The position numbers and the translations under genes were made by a program. From UBA668 sp963720695 (GTDB taxonomy: Bacteria > Actinomycetota > Acidimicrobiia > Acidimicrobiales > Ilumatobacteraceae): 64,000 nucleotides of DNA. The stretch is taken from NCBI GenBank assembly GCA_963720695.1, contig CAVRGG010000001.1:1054001-1118000 (forward strand). Reading direction: 5' to 3'. Positions 44,271 to 58,100 of the stretch are shown piece by piece (position 1 is the stretch's first letter; each line of letters begins with the position of its first letter). The notes under the pieces are model-generated. The model saw only the letters and a list, made by a program, of their open reading frames with translations, did not search any database and had not been told where the DNA came from.

Positions 44271-45348
44271 GTGACCGCATCCTCGACCTTTCCCGCCGGA
44301 GTTCTCACTGGCGACGCCGTGACCGAACTGTTCGCGCTGGCCAAGGAACGCCGATGTGCGCTCCCTGCCGCCAACTGCACCGGCAGCAACACGATGAACG
44401 CGGTGATGGAAACGGCGGCAAAGGTGAACAGCCCCGTCATCATCCAGTTCTCCCACGGAGGCGGCGCGTTCGTCGCCGGCAAGGGCATCGGCGTCAAGGG
44501 CGATGCGGCCTCCATCGCCGGCTCCATCGCCGCGGCGCACCACGTCCACACGCTCGCGGCCGCCTACAACGCCCGCGTGGTACTCCACACGGACCATTGC
44601 TCGAAGGACAAGCTCGGTTGGGTCGATGGCCTGATCACCGCCGGCGAAGCCCATTTCGCAGCCACCGGGTCACCGCTGTTCAGCTCGCACATGCTCGATC
44701 TGAGCGAGGAGCCCATCAGCGAGAACCTCGACATCTGCGTGAGCTACCTCCAGCGCATGTCGAAGATGGGCATGACGCTTGGAGATCGAACTCGGGATCA
44801 CCGGCGGCGAAGAGGACGGCGTCGACAACTCTGCGGCCGATCAGGACGATCTGTACAGCAAGCCCGAAGAGGTCTGCTACGCCTACGAGCGTCTCCTCGA
44901 GGTCAGTCCGCGTTTCACCATCGCCGCCGCGTTCGGCAATGTGCACGGGGTCTACAAGCCGGGCAACGTGAAGCTCAAGCCCTCGATCCTGCGCGCCTCG
45001 CAGGAGTACATCCAGAACAAGCTCGGCACCGGGCCCAACCCGGTGAACTTCGTGTTCCACGGCGGCTCCGGCAGCAGCGCGTCGGAGATCGAGGAAGCGA
45101 TCGGGTACGGCGTGGTGAAGATGAATCTCGACACCGATCTGCAGTGGGCACTGTGGGACGGCATCCGCGTCTACGACGCCGAACACCACGACTACCTGCA
45201 GAGCCAACTGGGCAACCCGACCGGCGCCGACGCACCGAACAAGAAGTACTACGACCCTCGCATGTGGCTCCGCGCCGCCGAGGTGAGCTTCGTCGCTCGC
45301 CTCGAGCAGAGCTTCGCCGAACTCGGCAACCTGAACACGCTCGGCTAG
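44271..45348 (+). CDS. fba: class II fructose-bisphosphate aldolase, one frameshift
   Basis: About 358 residues when repaired. FSHGGGAFVAGKGIG near 62 and VLHTDHCSKDKLGW near 105 (zinc His) belong to the first part. LEIELGITGGEEDGVDN follows and is reached only if one T of the TT at 44780-44781 is removed (ACGCTTGGAG to ACGCTGGAG). FVFHGGSGSS and NLDTDLQWA complete the active site. The length is that of E. coli-type FbaA. Splits fructose-1,6-bisphosphate in glycolysis. Its stop TAG overlaps the stop of the convergent gene in a shared CTAG. Confidence 0.9.
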
Positions 45349-45680
45349 GCCGCGTCGAGCGCGGCGACCGCCTTGGTCACCGCTGCACGCACCTGCCGCC
45401 GCTTCCGCGCGCCGATGACGGCGGTGGCAACGACCTCGGTTCGGCTCTGGGTCGCGCCCGCGGTACGGAAGAACCGGCGACGAACCACACCCGTGACGAC
45501 GAGTTCGTCGCCCGCTGCCATCGCGCCGATGTCAGGTGGATCGATCCACGCGACGGGAACGGACGCCGCTGCGCCGTCGACGGTGGTCGTGAGTTCCAAG
45601 GTGACGAGCACGCTGCCGGAGGCAAGTGTTCGAAGCAACGGGTCGCTGCTGAGGCGGCCGCGGAGGACGACGACGTTCAT
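45345..45680 (-). CDS. single-stranded DNA-binding-like OB-fold protein
   Basis: About 111 residues. MNVVVLRGRLSSDPLLRTLA at the start is the Ssb first strand and loop. DELVVTGVVRRRFFRTAG near 58 is the usual third strand, and a basic tail replaces the acidic Ssb tip. Probably a second, specialised SSB. ATG 45680 is preceded by AAGGGGAG as ribosome site. An in-frame GTG at 45752 lies five bases after a TAGCGT box, so a longer leaderless form is possible. Confidence 0.72.
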   Translation of the reverse strand: MNVVVLRGRLSSDPLLRTLASGSVLVTLELTTTVDGAAASVPVAWIDPPDIGAMAAGDELVVTGVVRRRFFRTAGATQSRTEVVATAVIGARKRRQVRAAVTKAVAALDAA

Positions 45681-45783
45681 GAGTGACTCCCCTTCGCTCC
45701 CGGCCGACGGGCCGGGTTCGTGGTCGAGATGTGCGGTGACGGGGGAAGTCACCGGTCACGCTACGACAGGGGTGTGACAGTGA

Positions 45784-47175
45784 TCAGCGGCCCAGCGTGC
45801 GAAGGCGCTCCGTCACATCGGCGAACTCGGGGTCCACTTGCGCCACCAGCCCGAAATACTTGCGGGCCTTGATCACGTCGCCCGAGCGATCGAAGAGATC
45901 GGCAAGGACGTACCACTGGCGAAGGTGGTGATCGCGGGGCTTCTTGGGCACATCGAGCGCCTTCTGCATCACCTTCAGCGCCCCTGCCAGATCACCCTGA
46001 TCGGCAAGTGCCCCCGCAGCCACGATCCGCCCCTCGGCCATCAGGGCAGGCTCAGGAGACGCCTCTCTCAGCTCACGCCACAGCGTGTCCACCTCGGTGA
46101 ACCTGCGCATCGCCCGATAGCAGTCGGCCAGGACCGCATTGTGCTGCACCGACGCGCTCAGCTGACGCGCTGTCTCGAGCTCGGCGGCGGCCTTGCGCCA
46201 CTGACCCATGCGATACAGCGACAGCCCGGCGATCTCGTGGGCGAACGCAATGTCGGGAAGATCCCGTAGCACCGGCTGCACCATACGGCGAGCATCGTCG
46301 TAGCGCCCCCGATCGAGTGCGTCCGCGGCGCTGGCGAGCCGCTCCTGGTAGCGCGCCATCCGCGCCGCGGGGGCGGCGCTGGCCAGATCCTCGGCGACCT
46401 CGGGAGCGAGCTCGAGCGACTTGCGCCGAGGCGTCTTGCCCCGGGGCGCGTCGCCGGCTCGCAGCGCCGCCTGCTCGGCTTCGTGCCGGAGCGAACCCTC
46501 GTCGATCCACTGCTCGCGCTCCCACGGCGGCGGTGCCGCACGCTCGGTCTTCTCACGGGGCGCGCGCGTGGCCTTCACTTCCATCGACCGGCGATCGGCG
46601 GCGGTCAAGGGCGGACGACGGGTGCCTCGGTCATCTCGGTCGCGCCGCGGGCGGTCCACGCCGGCATCGGCGCGTGGGTCGCGCCTGGGCCCACCACGTC
46701 CGCTGCCCCCTGGTCGGTCGTCGCGACGGGCAGCACTGCGCCCCGAGGGGCGGCCACTGTCGCCACCTGCGCGGCTCGAACGGCGATCGTCGCGTGAGTC
46801 ATCGCCGGAGCGAGTCGGGCGCGAAGGGCGCGGTCCGGACGCTCGAGCGGGCCGGCCCGTCCCTGCACCAGCCCCACTCGGACGGCGGGCGGACGACGGG
46901 CGACCGGCTGGGTCGCGCCGTTCGCCCTCGCGACTCTCGCCGTCGCGACGAGGCGGGCGACCATCGTCGCTGCGACGTGGGGCGGGACGGCCGCCACCGG
47001 ATCTGGCGGCACTGCTGCCACCGCCGGACGACCGCTGGCCAGAGCCCGTGCTGGGACGACCTGCGCCGGAGGTACCGCGGCTCTTGCCACCACTCGACGA
47101 CGAGCCACCTGGACGACCACCGTGCGACGGACGCCCACTGGACGAGGGGCTGGAACGGCGGGGCGGCGTCGGCAT
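45784..47175 (-). CDS. TPR protein with long Arg/Gly/Ser-rich disordered N-terminus
   Basis: 463 residues. Residues 1 to about 200 are low-complexity Ser, Gly, Arg and Pro with repeated RRDD/GRP runs. Residues 240-463 form TPR-like helices (RYQERLASAADALDRGRYDD, then AGLSLYRMGQWRKAAAELET). It corresponds in place and C-terminal type to M. tuberculosis Rv1691, next to tyrS and the HAD gene. The basic N-terminus could bind RNA. Function unknown. ATG 47175 follows a TAGGAT box by nine bases. Confidence 0.78.
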   Translation of the reverse strand: MPTPPRRSSPSSSGRPSHGGRPGGSSSSGGKSRGTSGAGRPSTGSGQRSSGGGSSAARSGGGRPAPRRSDDGRPPRRDGESREGERRDPAGRPSSARRPSGAGAGTGRPARASGPRPSRPTRSGDDSRDDRRSSRAGGDSGRPSGRSAARRDDRPGGSGRGGPRRDPRADAGVDRPRRDRDDRGTRRPPLTAADRRSMEVKATRAPREKTERAAPPPWEREQWIDEGSLRHEAEQAALRAGDAPRGKTPRRKSLELAPEVAEDLASAAPAARMARYQERLASAADALDRGRYDDARRMVQPVLRDLPDIAFAHEIAGLSLYRMGQWRKAAAELETARQLSASVQHNAVLADCYRAMRRFTEVDTLWRELREASPEPALMAEGRIVAAGALADQGDLAGALKVMQKALDVPKKPRDHHLRQWYVLADLFDRSGDVIKARKYFGLVAQVDPEFADVTERLRTLGR

Positions 47176-47184
47176 AGGGATTCG

Positions 47185-47190
47185 ATCCTA
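47185..47190 (-). promoter_or_regulatory. -10 hexamer TAGGAT for the TPR gene
   Basis: TAGGAT on the minus strand ends nine bases before ATG 47175, just beyond the rRNA terminator, so the TPR gene has its own start. Confidence 0.4.
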
Positions 47191-47213
47191 CGAGCGAACG
47201 GGGCCGAACACGA

Positions 47214-47259
47214 CCCAAAAATGCTCGGTGCCCCTGCCGTACGAGACGACAGGGGCACC
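47214..47259 (-). terminator. rRNA operon terminator
   Basis: Ten-base perfect stem, GGTGCCCCTG and its complement (47227-47236 with 47250-47259), with a 13-base loop. On the minus strand it is followed by GAGCATTTTTGGG. It lies about 11 bases beyond the 5S gene. A standard intrinsic terminator. Confidence 0.85.
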
Positions 47260-47270
47260 AAGTGCGAAAT

Positions 47271-47387
<117 letters not shown>

Positions 47388-47437
47388 CTTTTGTTGTCAA
47401 GGACGGCGCCCCCAAAAGGGCAGCCCTCCAAGTACTC

Positions 47438-47453
47438 CAGAGCAAGCACGAGC
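47438..47453 (-). repeat. 23S processing stem, 3' arm
   Basis: CAGAGCAAGCACGAGC on the plus strand is the exact 16-base inverted repeat of 50524-50539. The two arms flank the 23S gene and would pair in the precursor to form the RNase III stem. Confidence 0.75.
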
Positions 47454-47464
47454 GATGTTCAATC

Positions 47465-50512
<3,048 letters not shown>

Positions 50513-50523
50513 AGAACAAAGAT

Positions 50524-50539
50524 GCTCGTGCTTGCTCTG
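50524..50539 (-). repeat. 23S processing stem, 5' arm
   Basis: GCTCGTGCTTGCTCTG pairs perfectly with 47438-47453 across the 23S gene. The CCTTTGAGAAC just upstream of it in the transcript resembles a boxA-like antitermination element. Confidence 0.75.
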
Positions 50540-50661
50540 CAGTTCTCAAAGGGCATCGCCGGCGCCGGGATCGTGGAAACCACGCTCACCGACACGCCGT
50601 GGCAGCGGAGCGTTGAGCTCATGCCGGGCGAGAAGGAGGGACCTTGCGGTCCGACTCCCTC

Positions 50662-50678
50662 AAAACAGAAGAGAAGAC
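50662..50678 (-). repeat. 16S processing stem, 3' arm
   Basis: The 17 bases AAAACAGAAGAGAAGAC are the exact inverted repeat of 52548-52564. The arms flank 16S in the primary transcript. The 16S-23S spacer (about 50513-50818) holds these arms and a GGACC-GCAA-GGTCC hairpin, but no tRNA gene. Confidence 0.75.
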
Positions 50679-50814
50679 AAAGTCGATTGATTCGAGATCG
50701 AGAGGAGGACGAATCCTCAACCCTCGAGCACGCTCGCTCGACCCACCAATGCACCAACTGGGAACTGGTTCGAACCGGACCGGACGAATGCCGGCCAACG
50801 ATTGAACAGTAGCT

Positions 50815-52345
<1,531 letters not shown>

Positions 52346-52389
52346 CGTGCCCCTCCCTCGCATCCGAAGATGGTCGAGACGGACCGATC

Positions 52390-52399
52390 GTTAAGAGCT
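52390..52399 (-). promoter_or_regulatory. boxA-like antitermination site in the rRNA leader
   Basis: AGCTCTTAAC on the minus strand resembles E. coli boxA (TGCTCTTTAACA). It follows directly after the stem-loop at 52398-52438, the usual boxB-then-boxA order. Confidence 0.5.
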
Positions 52400-52438
52400 G
52401 AGTGCATCACAGGGGAATACCTGTGTGGCAGCACTCAG
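52398..52438 (-). other. nested stem-loop in the rRNA leader
   Basis: Outer arms CTGAGTGC/GCACTCAG (52398-52405, 52431-52438) and inner arms CACAGG/CCTGTG (52408-52413, 52420-52425). A smaller CCCGTT/AACGGG hairpin lies upstream at 52456-52471. The rest of the 352-base gap between 16S and tyrS holds the 16S processing arm and a possible promoter. Confidence 0.6.
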
Positions 52439-52547
52439 ATCTGACTGATTTGCGACCCGTTTGGGAACGGGCCGACTTTTGAATTGACAAGACAGCGTCC
52501 AGCCTCGGCCCGAAGGTCGACTCTGTCGCTGCCCGCATTGGCGTTCA

Positions 52548-52564
52548 GTCTTCTCTTCTGTTTT
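52548..52564 (-). repeat. 16S processing stem, 5' arm
   Basis: GTCTTCTCTTCTGTTTT is the exact complement of 50662-50678, so transcription must start upstream of this point. Confidence 0.75.
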
Positions 52565-52668
52565 CAAGGAGCCGACGCTCTGACGAGCAGTCGCTCTGGG
52601 CACACACCCAGCGAGAACGCTGTTGTTGGTGCCAGCTTCGGTGTCCGTTTCGGCTCACCGGAGCGAGA

Positions 52669-52701
52669 TACGAAGCTATCGCGGCTGATGACCGGCATCA
52701 A
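52669..52701 (-). promoter_or_regulatory. candidate rRNA promoter
   Basis: On the minus strand TTGATG (52696-52701), 17 bases, then TAGCTT. It overlaps the tyrS stop codon and lies about 100 bases before the 16S processing arm. No other -35/-10 pair of this quality is visible in the leader. Confidence 0.35.
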
Positions 52702-53972
52702 CCTCTGTGTGAAGCTTTTCCTACGACAAAGTCACGCTTTCCCTTGCGCAGGAGCACAAAACCGCCTGTGAGCAGGTCTGATGCCTGTAATGTGCCCTGC
52801 GCGTCGAGGACACGATTTCCTGCCCGAACGGCGCCCTGACCCAGCAGACGGCTGACCTCGCTGATCGACTTCGCCACGCCGGCCCCGACGAGCAGTTCGT
52901 GGACGCGCAGGCCCTCGATGTCGGCGGGCAACTCGACCGACGGCGCTTCGGCGGCGACGACCTCGAGCACGCCGGCCGACACGGCGCTCGGATCGCCACC
53001 GAACAGGACTGCGGCGGCCTCGTTCGCGGCATCTGCAGCCGTGCGACCATGCACGAGCGCGGTGAGCTCGTCGGCGAGTGCTCGCTGGGCGAGGCGACGC
53101 TCGGGGGCGGCCTCGTGCTCGTCGATCAATGCCAGAAGTTCGTCGAGCGGGCGCAGCGAGAGCATCTTCAGGTAGGTGGCGACCATCTGGTCGTCGGTCT
53201 GCACCCAGAACTGGCGGAACTGGTACGGCGAGGTGCGCTGCGGGTCGAGCCACACCGCCCCGCCGACCGACTTGCCGAACTTGGACCCGTCGGTCTTCAC
53301 CATCAGCGGGTGCGTGACGGCAAAGGCTTGCTGGGACAGCCGGCGGCGGATCAGCTCGACCCCGGCGGTGATGTTGCCCCACTGGTCGCTGGCGCCGGCT
53401 TGGAGCTCGACCCCATGGGCCTCGAACAGATGCCGGAAGTCGTTGGCCTGGAGCAGCATGTAGCTGAACTCGGTGTAGGAGATGCCGTGCTCGCTCTCGA
53501 TCCGGCTGCGCACCGAGTCCTTCGCGATCATCTGGTTGACGGTGAAGTGCTTGCCGACGTCGCGCAGGAACTCGAGCATGGAGATCGGCGTGGTCCAGTC
53601 GGCGTTGTTGACCAGCGTCGCCTGACACGGACCGGGCTCGAAGTCGAGCAGCTTGCTCAGCTGCTCCTTGATGCACTGGACGTTGTGGCGCAGGGTCTCG
53701 TCGTCGAGCAGGTTGCGTTCCTCGCTGCGGCCTCCGGGGTCGCCGATCATGCCGGTGGCACCTCCCGCCAGCGGGAAGGGGCGATGGCCGGCCATCTGGA
53801 AGCGGCGCATGAACAGCTGGCCCACGAGATGCCCGACATGGAGCGAGTCCGCGGTGGGATCGAACCCGATGTACAGGCCGATCGGACCCTGCGAGAGCCG
53901 GGCCCGAAGGGCCGCGAGGTCGGTCGTGTCGTGGAGGAGGCCACGAGCCGCGAGGTCGTCGAGCAGGTCCAT
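52698..53972 (-). CDS. tyrS: tyrosyl-tRNA synthetase
   Basis: 424 residues. FDPTADSLHVGHLVG near 39 is the class I HIGH region, and KFGKSVGGAVWL near 230 is the KMSKS loop. An S4 domain occupies the last 65 residues (LRVHELLVGAGVAKSISEVS). Charges tRNA-Tyr. ATG 53972 chosen; longer in-frame starts lie inside the divergent gene. It is next to the mpg/arg genes in M. tuberculosis as well, but here the rRNA operon follows directly. Confidence 0.95.
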   Translation of the reverse strand: MDLLDDLAARGLLHDTTDLAALRARLSQGPIGLYIGFDPTADSLHVGHLVGQLFMRRFQMAGHRPFPLAGGATGMIGDPGGRSEERNLLDDETLRHNVQCIKEQLSKLLDFEPGPCQATLVNNADWTTPISMLEFLRDVGKHFTVNQMIAKDSVRSRIESEHGISYTEFSYMLLQANDFRHLFEAHGVELQAGASDQWGNITAGVELIRRRLSQQAFAVTHPLMVKTDGSKFGKSVGGAVWLDPQRTSPYQFRQFWVQTDDQMVATYLKMLSLRPLDELLALIDEHEAAPERRLAQRALADELTALVHGRTAADAANEAAAVLFGGDPSAVSAGVLEVVAAEAPSVELPADIEGLRVHELLVGAGVAKSISEVSRLLGQGAVRAGNRVLDAQGTLQASDLLTGGFVLLRKGKRDFVVGKASHRG

Positions 53973-53981
53973 AGGTGCCCA

Positions 53982-53987
53982 AGGATA
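53982..53987 (-). promoter_or_regulatory. -10 hexamer TATCCT for tyrS
   Basis: TATCCT ends nine bases before ATG 53972 and overlaps two bases of the plus-strand box TAGGGT at 53986-53991 for the divergent gene. Confidence 0.4.
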
Positions 53988-53991
53988 GGGT
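53986..53991 (+). promoter_or_regulatory. -10 hexamer TAGGGT for the DUF2332 gene
   Basis: TAGGGT ends six bases before ATG 53998. The two divergent boxes share bases, so only one polymerase can bind at a time. Confidence 0.4.
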
Positions 53992-53997
53992 CGCGAG

Positions 53998-55068
53998 ATG
54001 CCTGCTCTTCCGGAATTGGCGGACCGCTTCCGCGACTTCGCCGCATCGGCGGCGCCCCGAGCGCCCCTGTACGCACGGCTCTCTGCAGCCATCGCGCACG
54101 ACCCGGATCTCTTGGCGCTCCTCCAAGCGGCCCCGGAGGAGCAGCAGATCCCGGTCCTGTTGTTCGCCGCCGTCCACTACTCGATGCTCACCCATCCTGA
54201 CGTCGCACTCGCCGCCCACTATCCCAATCTGGCGGGGACCCCCTCGACGGGCGACCCGTTTCCCGACTTCAGGCGCGTCGCGCTCGAGCGAGCATCGGAA
54301 GTGGAAGTGCTGGTCGCGTCGCGGAACACGCAGACCAACGAGGTCGGGCGGTGCGTCCAGTTCGTGCCGGCGCTCGCGCTCATCGAGCGGACCCAGGGTC
54401 CTTTGGCGATGATCGACGTGGGAGCGAGCGCGGGGCTCAATCTGCTGCTCCCCCACTATCGGTACGAGTACCTCCCCGGCGGCACCGTCGGTGACGAGTC
54501 GACCGTGCACCTCCGCTGCGCGACTCGGGGCGAGCCACCCGTGCCGGCGAGGCTTCCGGTGATCGCAGCGGCAGCAGGACTCGACATGTCACCCATCGAC
54601 GTCCACGACGCCGATGCCGTCCGCTGGCTCGAGGCCTGCGTGTGGCCGGATCAGCTCGATCGCTTCCAGCGCTTGGTGGCGGCGATCGAGATCGCCCGTC
54701 GGCACACGCCGGATGTGCGTCGAGGCGACGCCGTCGAGGATCTGGGCGCTCTCGTCGACGAGTTGGGCGCCCTTGGCCACCCGGTCGTGACGAACAGTTG
54801 GGTGCTGAACTACCTCAACTCGGACGCACAGCAGCGATACGTCGACGCCCTGGATGCCATCGGCCGGTCTCGTGACCTCTCCTGGGTGATCGCCGAGAGC
54901 CCGGCTCAGACCCCCGCGCTTCCTGTCCCGACGTCGCCCGAACCGGAGGACATCACGGTCCTCTCGGCGGTGACCTGGCGTGCCGGGGAGCGCAGCGTCC
55001 ACCGCCTGGCGACGACCCATCCGCACGGATTCTGGCTGCACTGGGAGGCGGCGAACGCCGAACTCTGA
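53998..55068 (+). CDS. DUF2332-family protein
   Basis: 356 residues. The family pattern is clear: LADRFRDFAASAA at the N-terminus, FAAVHYSMLTHPD near 56, TQTNEVGRCVQFVPAL near 110, and IDVGASAGLNLLLPHYRYEY near 140. GASAGLNL resembles a SAM-type glycine loop, so a methyltransferase fold is possible. No established function. Divergent from tyrS. Confidence 0.83.
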   Translation: MPALPELADRFRDFAASAAPRAPLYARLSAAIAHDPDLLALLQAAPEEQQIPVLLFAAVHYSMLTHPDVALAAHYPNLAGTPSTGDPFPDFRRVALERASEVEVLVASRNTQTNEVGRCVQFVPALALIERTQGPLAMIDVGASAGLNLLLPHYRYEYLPGGTVGDESTVHLRCATRGEPPVPARLPVIAAAAGLDMSPIDVHDADAVRWLEACVWPDQLDRFQRLVAAIEIARRHTPDVRRGDAVEDLGALVDELGALGHPVVTNSWVLNYLNSDAQQRYVDALDAIGRSRDLSWVIAESPAQTPALPVPTSPEPEDITVLSAVTWRAGERSVHRLATTHPHGFWLHWEAANAEL

Positions 55069-55125
55069 GCAATTTGCGTGGTTCCCCCGATGCGAGCACC
55101 GGCGGCCACCACGGAGGATGGCGGC

Positions 55126-58100
55126 ATGACTCGTCTGCGTCGCCTGCTCACCACACTCACGATGTCCTTCGCGCTGCTGACGGGGTCGCTCGTCTCGGTC
55201 TCCGAGCCGCCCGTCGCCCACGCAGCAGGTGCGGCGCTCTACGCGGGCTCGAATGCGTACTCCACGATCGCCAACTGCGAGAGCATCGTCTTCGGCTCAC
55301 CGAGTCCCGAGTACGGGATCGGCACCTACGCCGGCTTCTACGCGGACCCCGAGACGGGGCAACCCGGGGTCAACCAGACGTTCTACACCGAGGTCCACGT
55401 CGCCGGACTCGGCAACTCCTGTGGCGGACAACGGTTCAGTCTCGAGATCGCACTCCCCGCCGGCGTCACGCTCGCCGTGACCGGTGCCGCACCGGTCCTG
55501 TGCTTCGCCGGCTCCACGCCCCTCAGCGCCGCGGAATGTGCACAGACGCTCCAGCCCTCTCCGTTCCACGCCGGGGCGCTGTGGATGCCATCGAGCGACG
55601 CTGCGCACGCGTACAGCTGGCCCATGCCGCAGGGGAAGACCTGGACGTTCCGCTTCCCGGTGAAGAGCACCACGATCCAGACGAACGCGACGTTCACCGC
55701 ACTGGTTCACGCCCTCGACGGGTGGGACAACCCGCTGCTGCAGCCGACGGCCGGGCTCTTCGTGTTCAACGGCGCGACCTCGTCGGTCCTGTATCCGTCG
55801 CCCTCCACCGTGTTCACCAACGTCGCCAACTCGGCCGCGTTCACGACCAAGTCGTCGGCGTACATCTACAAGCCGTCCGCGCAGACCGGAACCGGCTACT
55901 TCGACATCTCGACCAGCCCGACGTTCAGCACGATCCTGTTCACCGACTCGGGCCCGATCCCCGCGGGGCTCCAAGCGCTGCTCTTCTGGACCGACTGGGT
56001 TCCGGCACCGATGACGAGCTCGTTCGTGGTCCAACCGAACACGACGTACTACTTCCGAGTGCGCTACGTCCCGTCAGGCGGCGGCACGATCACGGGCGCG
56101 ACCCAGTCCTTCACCACACCGTCGAACGGGAACAACGTCGTCGGCAACGGAACGGCCGCGTCCTGCACGCCGGGAGCGATCGCGGCAGCGTTCAACCAGT
56201 ACACGCAACGTGTCGAGTTCGACTGTGGAGCGATCCCCGTCACCATCGCGTTGCCGGACTCGTATGTCACCGGCGGACCGTTGGAGATCGACGGCAAGGG
56301 CAAGGTGACCCTCGTGGCCCAGCCCGGACACCCGATGTTCACCCACGACGGCGGGCACATGACCCTCAAGGGGTTGACACTCACGGGCGCCACGGCGACC
56401 GGCTACTGCGGCGGGGCCCTCCAGGTGTCCACGGGCTCCGTCACCCTCGACCATGTGACCTTGAAGAACAACACCGCCGCGAACGGCGCCGGCGTGTGCG
56501 CCTACCCGGGGACGTCGGTCGACATCTACGACTCTGCCATCAAGGGCAACACGGCGACCGATTACGGCGGTGGGGTGTGGAACGACGGCACCATGGCGCT
56601 GATGCGAACCGAGGTGTCGGGCAATCACAGCACGAGCGTCAACGGTGGCGCCGGCATCGTGAACGACGGCATCATCGACTTCCGCTTCGGGCTGATCGCC
56701 GAGAACGTCTCCAACGTCGGCGGCTCCACGGGTGGGGGCATCTGGAACTGGAGTCAGGGCGACATGACGCTCTACACGTCGACGGTGTCGGGGAACTCGG
56801 CGGGGACGGGCGCGGGCGTGCTCAACGCCGGGACGGCGTGGATCGCGTCGGTGACCATCGCCGCCAACACCGCCACGTCCGCGGGAGCGGGCGGAGGCCT
56901 CCAGAGCACCAACTCGATCCAGTTGAGCAACACGTTGATGGCGGGGAACAGCCCGGCGAACTGCGCCTCGTCTGCGGGACAGCGGGTGTTCACCTCGTAT
57001 GGCCACAACATCGACAGCGGCACCTCGTGCGGTCTGGGCGCCGTCGGCGACATGGCGGGCGTCGATCCGATGATTCGACCTCTGACCGCGAACGGCGGCG
57101 GCACGCGCACGCACGCGCTGCGCGCCGCGAGCCCGGCGGTCGACTCCGGCGACAGCACGTACTGCTCGTTCTACGACCAGCGCGGCGTGTCCGGCCCGAG
57201 CATCGACATCCTGACCCGTGCGATCGACGGCAACAACGACGGCATCGCCCAGTGCGACATCGGCGCCTACGAACTCGAACAGGCTCCCGTGTTCGTCGGG
57301 ATCTCACCGGCGCGACTGCTCGAGACGCGACCCGCCACCGGTTCCACCGATCCGACCACCGGTCTCAGCAGCAACGCTCTCGTGACCGTGGACGGCGAGT
57401 CACAGAACCTCGGAATGCTTCCTGCCAACGGCGTCGTGCAGCTTCGAGTCACCGGGCGGGCGGGGATTCCGGGCGATGCGATCGCTGTCTCGCTGAACGT
57501 GACGGCGACGGGTGCGTCGGCGAACGGGTTCCTTCGTGTCTATCCGTGCGGTCAGGCCCAGCCGACCGCCTCGACGCTGAACTACGCCGCCGGGTCCACG
57601 GTGGCCAACGGGGTCGTCGCCGGGGTCGGAGTCGACGGCAAGGTGTGCATCTCCACCAAATCCGCCACCAACGTGGTCGTGGACGTGAACGGCTACATGC
57701 CGGCCGCGTCCAAGTACCTCACGCTCAGCCCGTTCCGGATGATGGAGACGCGTCCCGGACAGGTGACCGACGACGGGATCGCCCAGGGCACCGGCCCGCT
57801 GACCCCCGGCGTGGCGCGCCAGTTGCAGGTCGCCGGTCGGGGAGGCGTACCGGCGGGAGCGACCGCGGTGATGCTCAACGTGACCGTCGCCGGCGCGTCG
57901 GCGAACGGATTCCTGACCGTGTACCCGTGTGGCTCCCCCACTCCGCCGACCGCGAACCTCAACGTCTCGGCCGGTGCGACGGTGGCGAACGCCGTCTTCG
58001 TCGCCGTACCCGCAGGCGGCCTGGTGTGCTTCGTGTCGAACCGCGCGTTCGACGTCATCGTCGACGTCGTCGGTGCGGTGCCGCCGGGCACGACGCTCAC

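Noticed and set aside
44771..44790. Programmed ribosomal frameshift in fba
   Set aside because: No slippery heptamer or downstream structure is evident, and the gene is not frameshifted in relatives known to me; a single extra T explains it.
50767..50776. GGTTCGAACC resembling a tRNA T-loop in the 16S-23S spacer
   Set aside because: No acceptor stem, anticodon arm or D-arm can be built around it; it is part of a small palindrome.
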